This document shows positions 1 to 6,200 of a stretch of DNA of 8,562 nucleotides, piece after piece. The notes under the pieces are model-generated. The model worked only from the letters and a program-made list of their open reading frames with translations, did not search any database and was not told where the DNA came from. Each line of letters starts with the position of its first letter. Position 1 is the first letter of the stretch. This stretch comes from Candidatus Melainabacteria bacterium (GTDB lineage: Bacteria > Cyanobacteriota > Vampirovibrionia > Obscuribacterales > Obscuribacteraceae): positions 1 to 8,562 of the forward strand of contig JACQVM010000066.1 in NCBI GenBank assembly GCA_016209785.1, written 5' to 3'. Both the position numbers and the translations under genes were made by a program.

Positions 1-59
1 CATCTGTATGCTGCGATATCTGTTAAGACAGCAACAGTATCCTCTGGCAGTTACAAACT

Positions 60-932
60 TCACTTGGTTGTCTCCCAAGCCCTGTAACGACCTAGGACCT
101 TATAAGAGTTAGTGTTGTCCTTAAGCACGACAATGACAGCACCATCTTGGTCAACTCTATCCAGCTCCATGTCTACAAAGAAACGGTAATGCCAAGGTGT
201 CTCCGGGATAGGGCGCGACTCAATTTTAGTTAGGTTAATCCCTAAGCTAGCTACACAAGTTAGCAGATTGGCCAAAGAACCACTCTTGTGGTCCAACGTA
301 ACAGCACAAGAAAACTTATAGGGGATAGCCGGACAACGCTCCGGTAGCTCCAAATCTCCATTAGCTAAAGCAATGATGCCAAATCTAGTCTGGTTCAAGG
401 GAAAGTCTTCAATGTTTTCCTGGAGAATAGATAATTTATACTCTTGGGCAGCCAAGTCCCCAGCAATAGCTGCTACCGTCAGATCATTCCTTTGTCTTAC
501 GTATTTGGCAGCACCACTAGTATCAAAGTAAGCACTTGGCGTCATTGTGCTCATCTGACCTAGAAACCTGCGACATTGTTCAAGGGCTGCTGGATGAGAG
601 TACACTTCTCTCACAGCTGCGGTAGTTGCACCTGGCAATCCTAAAAGGTGATGGTGTATGGGAATGACAACTTCACCTGTGACTGCCACGGGGTGCATCC
701 ATAACAGGTCATAATTGCTCACAATGGAGCCAATGGAAGAGTTTTCCAGAGGCAGGACACCATACTGGCACTGGACATTAGTCACCTGAGCAAACACATC
801 AGCAAACGTCTCACAAGGAACAAACTCAGCTTTACCTAAGCCAACAAGCCCATCTGCAAATAGCTTTCCAGCCTTGTGACTAAAAGCTCCAGGAACTCCC
901 TGGAAGGAAAACAAGACCTTGCCGACTGTCAT
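60..932 (-). CDS. pheA: Prephenate dehydratase, monofunctional, with ACT domain
   Basis: Converts prephenate to phenylpyruvate, the committed step of phenylalanine synthesis, in the cytoplasm. The 290-residue protein has the usual length of the monofunctional enzyme, and no chorismate mutase domain is fused. Residues 8-17 carry the QGxxGAFS N-terminal motif, 58-70 the GVLPLENSSIGSI substrate-lobe motif, 112-120 SHPAALEQC, and 182-184 the catalytic TRF motif. An ACT domain follows from about 207 to 285, with a GSLANLL loop (218-224) and ESRP (238-241); in this family those two motifs bind phenylalanine for feedback inhibition. The ATG overlaps the aroB stop as ATGA, so translation is probably coupled to aroB. 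An AGAGGAG stretch lies upstream but is too far away (about 14 nt) to be a standard SD. It is the last recognisable gene of the aroC-aroB-pheA operon. Identity is secure; regulation by Phe is inferred from the motifs. Confidence 0.96.
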   Translation of the reverse strand: MTVGKVLFSFQGVPGAFSHKAGKLFADGLVGLGKAEFVPCETFADVFAQVTNVQCQYGVLPLENSSIGSIVSNYDLLWMHPVAVTGEVVIPIHHHLLGLPGATTAAVREVYSHPAALEQCRRFLGQMSTMTPSAYFDTSGAAKYVRQRNDLTVAAIAGDLAAQEYKLSILQENIEDFPLNQTRFGIIALANGDLELPERCPAIPYKFSCAVTLDHKSGSLANLLTCVASLGINLTKIESRPIPETPWHYRFFVDMELDRVDQDGAVIVVLKDNTNSYKVLGRYRAWETTK

Positions 933-2080
933 AAAAGACTCTGGATCTCCTCTAAAGCAATATCGGCGGTATACTCAACCATGCCTAAACGAGTCTTGGG
1001 AAGCACAAACTTAATAGTGGCACCTCGTCGTTTCTTGTCATGTGACATTGCCTGGATTAACTCATCTTTGGCTATCTCAGTTGGCAAGTCAACTGGTAAA
1101 CCTACTTTGGTTAACAAGTCCTTGAGTTGTTGGAGATAAGACAAGTCTATCAATCCTTTGTGGACACTCAGCTTAAGAGCAAAAACTAGGCCTATGGAGA
1201 CTGCCTCCCCGTGCGTGAATTCATATCCGGACACTGTCTCCAATGCATGAGCTAAGGTATGCCCTAAGTTGAGGCATCGCCTTAGTCCACTTTCCTTGGG
1301 ATCCTTGCCAACAACCAAAAGTTTCATCTTTATGCAGGTAGTCATAATCCCAGGCAGCAATAGGTTGTCATGAAGGAAAGAATCGTCAAGACTTTCTGCC
1401 AGCAAGGCAAAAAGGCCTCGTGGTCCTGGAGTGTACTGTGTATGGGAAGCTACTGTCTCTTCAATCAAAGCATACTTGATAATTTCAGCCAGGCCGGATT
1501 TAAACTGCCTTGGAGGCAACGTAGCCAAAACCTCAGGATCCACCACCACTGCTTGTGGAAAGAAAAATGTACCGGCAAGGTTCTTTCCGGAAGGGAGATT
1601 AATAGCTGTCTTGCCCCCAATCGCTGCATCTACTTGGGACAAAACCGAAGTGGGGACATACGCTAAATTTAACCCACGCATGTACGTCGAAGCAGCAAAG
1701 CCAGCCACGTCAGAAACAGCACCACCGCCCACAGCCACCACTGTGTCGTTGCGGTCAAAACAACAACTCTGCAAGCTGTCCCAAATCTTCATTAGCCAAT
1801 CAGTGCTCTTGCCAGCCTCGCCATCGGCCACTATTGCCGTGGAAACCCGAAAGCCTTCAGCTTTTAGCCTTTCCACAAGAGGGTCCAACAGGTGCTCCCG
1901 GACAGTTGGCTGACACACAACAAGAATCTGAGAACCAACACCAACTTGCCTCAAGACATCAGGCAGCCGCCACCGGGCTCCAGTACCTATCTCTATGCGA
2001 GTTTGAATTTCAAGGGTACCTTTCCAGGAAAGGGTCAGTACAGGTCCTCTGTGGGGTAGTTTGTGATGTAGGACACTCAT
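929..2080 (-). CDS. aroB: 3-dehydroquinate synthase
   Basis: Second step of the shikimate pathway: DAHP to 3-dehydroquinate, using NAD and a divalent metal. The protein has 383 residues from the ATG at 2080. This start is chosen because it overlaps the aroC stop as ATGA; the frame stays open to 2119, but the extra 13 residues would lie inside aroC. Visible motifs are DGEAGKS (87-92), the NAD-binding GGGAVSD (118-124), PTSVLSQVDAAIGGKT (143-158), SGKN (164-167), GLAEIIKY with metal ligand E199, NLGHTLAH with H274, THGEA with H290, and a DKK near 348-350. The family is usually about 350-370 residues. The extra length sits in a longer N-terminus (roughly residues 1-20) and an apparent insert around 211-222. 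A GAGGGGG stretch lies about 13 nt before the ATG, far for an SD, so coupling to aroC is the likelier route of initiation. Family assignment is secure. Confidence 0.96.
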   Translation of the reverse strand: MSVLHHKLPHRGPVLTLSWKGTLEIQTRIEIGTGARWRLPDVLRQVGVGSQILVVCQPTVREHLLDPLVERLKAEGFRVSTAIVADGEAGKSTDWLMKIWDSLQSCCFDRNDTVVAVGGGAVSDVAGFAASTYMRGLNLAYVPTSVLSQVDAAIGGKTAINLPSGKNLAGTFFFPQAVVVDPEVLATLPPRQFKSGLAEIIKYALIEETVASHTQYTPGPRGLFALLAESLDDSFLHDNLLLPGIMTTCIKMKLLVVGKDPKESGLRRCLNLGHTLAHALETVSGYEFTHGEAVSIGLVFALKLSVHKGLIDLSYLQQLKDLLTKVGLPVDLPTEIAKDELIQAMSHDKKRRGATIKFVLPKTRLGMVEYTADIALEEIQSLL

Positions 2081-3366
2081 TGCTGACAAGAGTCCCCCTC
2101 TAGGAAAGAGTCCTTGCAAGAATAGCCTGGTCCAATATGTGTGCTGGCTGGAAGTGAGCCAAGCCTATTGCAGTACTCGACATAGCCAGTAAGTGCTAAC
2201 TTGATATCAACAATTGTGTCGCCACCAAATTTATCAATAAAAGCCTTTGCCAAAACAAATGCCAGCATAGCCTTGCAAACCACAGAAGCAGCAGCGATTG
2301 CGCTCACGTCAGAGCGCTCGTAGTGAGCAATATCGGCAGTAAATTCCGGGAAAGACACCGAAGGAAGTCCTTTGCGTAAAGTTGGGAGTGGCTTCATGTA
2401 AGCCTTTACTCTTAAACGCTCACCATTTGTCATACCACCCTCAATACCACCAGCATGGTTTGTCTTGCGAGTAAATGGCAACCCACCAGACTTTACTTTC
2501 CCGGATACCGGATAAACAGCATCATGCACCAGTGATCCAAGCAATGCCGCAGCCTCAACACCATCACCAATCTCAACAGCCTTCATTGCTTGTACACTCA
2601 TGAGCGCCTGGGCAATTTGTCCATCTAGGCGACTGTCCCACTGCGTATACGTACCTAGACCAACCGGCAGACCATCTGCTAGAACCTCTACTACCCCACC
2701 GAGCGAATCTCCTTGCTGCCATGCACTTTTAATTAGTGCTTTCATGTCCTGTGAAGCCCCTTCATCAGCACAAAATACCTCTGACAAAAGTACACGTTGC
2801 TCCAAGTCCTTGAGATTAGTCTCTGGACAAACGTTCGGTGCCTTCACACTGCCCACCTGGACAACATGGCTAGCCAAGGTAACACCAAGCTCACCTAAAA
2901 GCTGTTGACAAATAGCTCCCACAGCCACACGAGCAGCAGTTTCACGGGCAGAAGCTCGCTCTAAAACATCCCTTATATCCTTTTGCCTATACTTGAGCGT
3001 TCCGGCAAGATCCGCATGACCAGGACGAAAGCGTTTAATGGCTTTGTTTTTTAATTGCTTGACTACTCCAGGGGCAGATAAATCCACTGATAAAGCCGAC
3101 ATAACATGTTGCCAGTTCTCCCAGTCCTTGTTTCTTATGGCAAAGCTGATAGGTGCACCGGAGGTAACACCATGCCTGACACCACCAATAATCTCAACTG
3201 AATCGCTTTCAAGCTTTTGTCGAGCTCCCCGCCCATAGCCCATTTGTCTGTGCTTTAAGGCATCATCAATCAAGTGAACGTCAAGAGCCAACCCAGACGG
3301 GAAACCATCCAGGATGCCAATTAATGCCGATCCATGAGATTCACCTGATGTTAAAAAGCGCAACAT
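2077..3366 (-). CDS. aroC: Chorismate synthase (long form, with an atypical C-terminal signature)
   Basis: Final step to chorismate: removes phosphate from EPSP with reduced FMN as cofactor. There are 429 residues from the ATG at 3366, compared with a usual 360-390. Motifs in order are SGESHG (7-12, conserved His11), HRQMGYGRG (39-47), FRPGHAD (113-119, conserved His117), ERASARETAARVAVGA (136-151), GDSLGGVVEV (219-228) and FGGD (380-383). The C-terminal signature starting RSDVSA (351-356) deviates: the usual Pro is Ala358 and the Glu of the usual EAM is Lys365. About 46 residues follow FGGD, an unusually long tail. The start is set by the family N-terminus (MLRFLTSGESHG); a TTG at 3396 is an alternative. 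Neither start has an SD. It is the first gene of the operon, with its stop overlapping the aroB ATG as ATGA, and it is divergent from aroA. Identity is firm; full activity is less certain because of the substitutions. Confidence 0.95.
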   Translation of the reverse strand: MLRFLTSGESHGSALIGILDGFPSGLALDVHLIDDALKHRQMGYGRGARQKLESDSVEIIGGVRHGVTSGAPISFAIRNKDWENWQHVMSALSVDLSAPGVVKQLKNKAIKRFRPGHADLAGTLKYRQKDIRDVLERASARETAARVAVGAICQQLLGELGVTLASHVVQVGSVKAPNVCPETNLKDLEQRVLLSEVFCADEGASQDMKALIKSAWQQGDSLGGVVEVLADGLPVGLGTYTQWDSRLDGQIAQALMSVQAMKAVEIGDGVEAAALLGSLVHDAVYPVSGKVKSGGLPFTRKTNHAGGIEGGMTNGERLRVKAYMKPLPTLRKGLPSVSFPEFTADIAHYERSDVSAIAAASVVCKAMLAFVLAKAFIDKFGGDTIVDIKLALTGYVEYCNRLGSLPASTHIGPGYSCKDSFLEGDSCQQ

Positions 3367-3420
3367 AGTTTTATGATGTAAGGCAAAGGTAGACAATCAA
3401 TCTTACAACAACAAATACTA
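3367..3420. promoter_or_regulatory. Divergent aroC/aroA control region, 54 nt
   Basis: The only space between the aroC ATG (minus) and the aroA GTG (plus), so both promoters must lie here or reach into the opposite coding region. A TATGAT at 3372-3377 on the plus strand (5 of 6 to the consensus -10) could serve aroA with a leader of about 35-40 nt, but I see no good -35 for it. On the minus strand, TTGATT (3400-3395) and CATAAA (3375-3370) are loosely promoter-like with a long 19-nt spacer; if real, they would put the aroC transcript start at or next to its ATG. Neither gene has an SD here. The stretch just before aroA is CAA-rich. Specific promoter positions are guesses; the role of the region as a shared divergent control region is inferred from the layout. 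Confidence 0.4.
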
Positions 3421-4719
3421 GTGAAAAGCCTTAGATTACTCGGTGAGCTTAAGGTTCCAGGAGACAAGTCAATCTCCCATAGAGCTCTTATATTCTCAGT
3501 TTTGACCAAAGGCACAAGCCTCATAAGTGGACTGTCGCCAGCCGAGGACTGTGCTAGCACAGCAAGATGTTTAAGGACTCTTGGACTAACCATTGAGCAA
3601 GCGACAAACAGTAAGTCATCACAAGATATTCAAGTATTAAGCCCAGGTTTCACTGACCTGCAAGCACCAGCTACAACTTTGTTTGCTGGCAACAGTGGAA
3701 CAACCATACGTCTTTTGGCCGGGCTCTTGGCCGGGCAGCCATTCTCAGTAACCTTGGATGGAGACCCATCCTTGAGATCACGCCCCATGTCACGCTTATT
3801 GGAGCCGTTAAGCTCCATGGGTGCTGAAATTGAATATCTAAGTCAGCAGGGTTATGCTCCATTTAAAGTTGTTGGAGGAGTCCTTCACGGAATTACATTT
3901 CATTGCCCTGTGCCTTCAGCACAAATGCAAACAGCCCTGCTTCTGGCAGGACTATTTGCTGAAGGCAAGACTACAGTTGAAGTTCCAGGGCAAGTACGGG
4001 ATCACACCTTGAGGCTCTTTGAATACTTGGGTGTGCCTTATCACCTAAATGGCAACAACACAGTTACAGTAACTCAGCTAACTCATCCACTACCATCTTT
4101 TAATATCACCATACCAGGAGACTTGTCTTCAGCAGCTTTTTTTTTGGTGGCTGCTAGTTTACTTCCCCAATCAAAGGTATTGCTCCAAAATGTAGGGGTC
4201 AATCCAGGACGCTGCCTTGTACTTGATATCCTCAAGAAGATGGGTGCTAACCTTACACTTGAGAATGTCAAGGAAATAGCTGGAGAACCTGTAGCAGATA
4301 TTGCAATCAGTTGGGCTGGACAGCTTGTCGGCACCACTATAGATGGTGCAAACATTGCCACTGGCATTGATGAAATTCCTATTTTGTCATTGGCCGGAGC
4401 ACTTTGCAAAGGGGTGTTTTCAGTTCGCGGGGCATCTGAGCTTAAGATCAAAGAAAGCAATCGTTTAACTGCGATGGTGAGTAATCTCAGACTGGCAGGA
4501 GCTAAGATACGTGAGTATCCTGACGGTTTTGAAATTGAAGGCTCACCAAAGTTGCCAGGTGGATCACCATGGCTTAGTTTCTCAGATCACAGAATAGCCA
4601 TGACAGGTCTAATTGCAAATCTTGTTTCAGACCAACCCATTGATGTAGACAACAAAGCCTGCATCAACATTTCTTACCCACTATTTCAGCAACATCTGGA
4701 AACACTTTTGCATGGTTAA
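3421..4719 (+). CDS. aroA: 3-phosphoshikimate 1-carboxyvinyltransferase (EPSP synthase, class II-like)
   Basis: Sixth shikimate step: joins phosphoenolpyruvate to shikimate-3-phosphate; the glyphosate target enzyme. The 432 residues match the family length. Motifs are PGDKSISHRA (13-22, K16 and R21), GNSGTTIRL (90-98, R97), RSRPMSRLLEPL (119-130), PSAQMQ (165-170), GDLSSAAF (233-240), IDEIP (316-320, D317), KIKESNRL (342-349, E345 and R348) and SDHRIAMT (388-395, H390 and R391). PGDKSISHR resembles class II (Bacillus/CP4-like) enzymes more than class I. The Gly of NSGTT (G93) is the residue that is Ala in glyphosate-tolerant CP4, so no resistance substitution is seen at that site. The start is GTG at 3421: an in-frame TAA at 3379 and the lack of any ATG between leave it as the natural choice, yet it has no SD. 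It is divergent from aroC, and its stop shares TTAA with the convergent next gene. Confidence 0.96.
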   Translation: MKSLRLLGELKVPGDKSISHRALIFSVLTKGTSLISGLSPAEDCASTARCLRTLGLTIEQATNSKSSQDIQVLSPGFTDLQAPATTLFAGNSGTTIRLLAGLLAGQPFSVTLDGDPSLRSRPMSRLLEPLSSMGAEIEYLSQQGYAPFKVVGGVLHGITFHCPVPSAQMQTALLLAGLFAEGKTTVEVPGQVRDHTLRLFEYLGVPYHLNGNNTVTVTQLTHPLPSFNITIPGDLSSAAFFLVAASLLPQSKVLLQNVGVNPGRCLVLDILKKMGANLTLENVKEIAGEPVADIAISWAGQLVGTTIDGANIATGIDEIPILSLAGALCKGVFSVRGASELKIKESNRLTAMVSNLRLAGAKIREYPDGFEIEGSPKLPGGSPWLSFSDHRIAMTGLIANLVSDQPIDVDNKACINISYPLFQQHLETLLHG

Positions 4720-5180
4720 TGCTCCTGGTATGGTCGGCAATTAACTTCACGAGCAAGCTTGCCATCTAACTCATCGGCAACACGGGCAACGTTCCATACT
4801 AAAAAGTCCAGCTCATCTGCATCTATCCCACCAACTGGCCTCTGGGCAGACACAAGCACTACTTCCTGAAAGCACGCCAAACAGCAAGTATGCAGATCTC
4901 GATTGATTTCCAAAAGTCTCAGAAAAAACGGCTCTCTATTGCTATTTGGAAAATGCACAATAGGACTTGTCACACGAATCACCGTACCATGCGGCTCGTC
5001 CTGTATAAAAATATAAACTTTAATACTCCCCTCTTTTATCCACCAGCCATAGCCATCACAATCTTCAAGTCCCTGAGCATGCAAATCAAGCTTGCGACCA
5101 TTAAAGTTTTTCTCTAGCAAATTAATGACAGTGGTTGTTGTTGCTTTCTTTTTTACCTTAACTGTCCCGAACAAGCCCAT
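4716..5180 (-). CDS. YbjN-like domain protein
   Basis: A small cytoplasmic protein of 154 residues, with no signal peptide or membrane segment. The pattern fits the YbjN family (annotated as putative sensory transduction regulator, with a type III secretion chaperone-like fold): an N-terminal helix (about 14-26), a short strand region with GYGWWI (43-48), IKVYIFIQ (53-60) and GTVIRVTSPI (65-74), then a helix FFLRLLEINRDL (85-96), a strand EVVLVSAQRPVGGID (106-120) and a final helix from DADELDFLVW to about residue 141. Recognition is by pattern only, and no specific function can be given. Start: ATG 5180 is chosen over GTG 5213 because an AGGAG (5192-5196 on the minus strand) lies 11 nt upstream. 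It is convergent with aroA, sharing the TTAA at 4716-4719, and divergent from the secreted-protein gene. Cysteines at 99, 100 and 103 form a small cluster of unknown meaning. Confidence 0.75.
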   Translation of the reverse strand: MGLFGTVKVKKKATTTTVINLLEKNFNGRKLDLHAQGLEDCDGYGWWIKEGSIKVYIFIQDEPHGTVIRVTSPIVHFPNSNREPFFLRLLEINRDLHTCCLACFQEVVLVSAQRPVGGIDADELDFLVWNVARVADELDGKLAREVNCRPYQEH

Positions 5181-5203
5181 AGTATCTACTTCTCCTGAGA
5201 TTA

Positions 5204-5214
5204 TGTGGTCCACA
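5204..5214. repeat. 11-bp palindrome TGTGGTCCACA
   Basis: A perfect inverted repeat (5-bp arms around one base) 24-34 nt upstream of the ATG of the YbjN-like gene, in the divergent gap. The position suits an operator near the promoter, but a palindrome this short can arise by chance, and no second copy was noticed in the gap. Confidence 0.25.
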
Positions 5215-5281
5215 CTAAATACTCTTGATTACTAAAGGAGACTTGCTAGCCATATCCAGGCACCAAAGTTTTTAGAAAAAG

Positions 5282-5410
5282 ATGTTGATGTGGTTAGAAT
5301 ATACCAACTTGACTGGGAATATAGTAAGCAGTCAGCAGCTACTCTTCTACAAACGTTCCAGTACATTGGTTGTCAAAGCAAACAAGTTAAGCTCAGCATT
5401 ACAAACATGA
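5282..5410 (+). CDS. Possible 42-codon leader ORF overlapping the next start as ATGA
   Basis: ATG at 5282 opens a frame of 42 codons that ends in TGA at 5408-5410. That TGA overlaps the ATG (5407-5409) of the predicted secreted protein. The product, starting MLMWLEYTNLTG, is unrecognised and has no membrane segment. There is no SD directly upstream; the nearest purine stretch is AGAAAAAG, ending at the ATG. A better AAAGGAG (5234-5240) lies about 40 nt away and does not serve this start. The argument for it is the exact ATGA geometry, the same as at the aroC/aroB and aroB/pheA junctions, together with the missing SD of the downstream gene. It may be a coupling leader or a chance open frame. 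Confidence 0.25.
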   Translation: MLMWLEYTNLTGNIVSSQQLLFYKRSSTLVVKANKLSSALQT

Positions 5411-6087
5411 TTACTACAAGAGACTTATTATTGACTCTCCTGATGTTAGGGCCAGGCATGTTCATAGGAATTACAGCTGTTAATGGTCAGCAAACAATAA
5501 GTTCTTATGGAGAGACTCCCAGCAACTATTACGGAGACAGCCCTGCATCCTCCTATGGCTCAAATTATGAACATGCATACCAAAGGCAGTCCATAACACC
5601 ACAACAAAGTCAGCAACCAAGCGGTGTCCGGGTTAATCAGTGGTTTAGCCGCTATGATCAAATACGCCGCCAAGCGCAAATGAATCCAGCCGAACGCCAG
5701 CAAGCTGATTATCTTTTATCTCGTGGCATGGCTATTCTAGTGCCTGGCAATGAAAAGGTGGCTGCACGAGCAATTTTGATTAAGCTAGTCGAGAATTATG
5801 AGCAAGCAGCTTTAGCTATGAAACAACTGCCGCTTATCCCTGAGACAAGTCAGTTGCACCAAGGGTACTACCAGTATTTCAATAACGCACGATTGTTGTT
5901 TTCTGATTATTTGAGAGTACAAGATAATCTGTTCGTCACCGACACCTCCACAGGAAAACCTGTGGCTGCCCAGCTTATTCAACGCAAACAAATGCTAGAA
6001 CAGCTTAATCAACAAGTTCAGGGTCTGGATCAGCAGCTTCGCAGCCGCTATGGAATACCTACATATCGATATCAACCAACCGGTTAA
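5407..6087 (+). CDS. Predicted secreted protein of unknown function, Tyr/Gly/Gln-rich N-terminal region
   Basis: I do not recognise this gene. From ATG 5407 it gives 226 residues. Residues 1-28 look like a Sec signal peptide: a short MITTR start, a hydrophobic stretch about 7-24 and probable cleavage near 27-29 (NG-Q); there is no lipobox Cys. Residues 30-72 are low-complexity, with SSYGETP, NYYGDSP and SSYGSNYE as loose repeats, followed by a Gln/Pro linker. A likely helical domain follows (77-177: RVNQWFSRYDQIRR, then helices rich in Ala, Gln and Leu), and a Gln-rich, coiled-coil-like helix at about 187-213. There are no cysteines and no catalytic motif. The frame is open from GTG 5290, but that would bury the signal peptide 39 residues in, so 5407 is preferred. 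No SD precedes it; a small ORF ends on its ATG. The likely location is periplasm or outside the cell (inferred). It is convergent with the DUF6088-like gene. Confidence 0.7.
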   Translation: MITTRDLLLTLLMLGPGMFIGITAVNGQQTISSYGETPSNYYGDSPASSYGSNYEHAYQRQSITPQQSQQPSGVRVNQWFSRYDQIRRQAQMNPAERQQADYLLSRGMAILVPGNEKVAARAILIKLVENYEQAALAMKQLPLIPETSQLHQGYYQYFNNARLLFSDYLRVQDNLFVTDTSTGKPVAAQLIQRKQMLEQLNQQVQGLDQQLRSRYGIPTYRYQPTG

Positions 6088-6200
6088 ATGGTAGGTACTA
6101 TTAAAATACCGTTGTAGGTCCTGGTTAGACATAATCCATGTGCTTGTCACAATGATTCCACAATCAACATCTGGAACCTAGCGATTTGTAACTAAGAGGA
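6088..6200. other. Convergent intergenic region, no clear terminator
   Basis: Lies between the stop of the secreted-protein gene (plus) and that of the DUF6088-like gene (minus). A weak GGTA...TACC inverted pair (from about 6092) and a TTCCA...TGGAA pair (about 6153-6176) are present, but neither has a stable GC stem followed by a T-run. I see nothing else in it. Confidence 0.4.

Noticed and set aside
1..59. Possible start of another minus-strand gene after pheA, including a protein-like frame starting LPEDTVAVL and an ATG at 3-1
   Set aside because: No ATG, GTG or SD opens the protein-like frame, which directly follows a TAA, and the ATG at the edge leaves nothing to judge. A 5-bp CTGTT/AACAG hairpin here has no T-run and is not a terminator.
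876..1139. Plus-strand open frame across the pheA/aroB junction
   Set aside because: A shadow of two clear genes on the other strand, with no family-like motifs.
1370..2103. Several plus-strand open frames opposite aroB
   Set aside because: Shadow frames; the low stop density comes from the codon use of aroB.
4083..4460. A 125-codon minus-strand frame inside aroA
   Set aside because: Lies fully opposite conserved EPSP synthase motifs and has no recognisable content.
60..4719. The aromatic locus as a biosynthetic cluster for a special metabolite
   Set aside because: All four enzymes are standard primary-metabolism members, with no tailoring, transport or resistance gene next to them.
5234..5240. 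AAAGGAG on the plus strand, resembling a Shine-Dalgarno
   Set aside because: The only start at close range (TTG 5243) opens a 10-codon frame, and the ATG at 5282 is too far. Probably chance, or part of the divergent control region.
5290..5406. N-terminal extension of the secreted protein from GTG 5290
   Set aside because: It would place 39 unrelated residues before a clear signal peptide and has no SD, so ATG 5407 is preferred.
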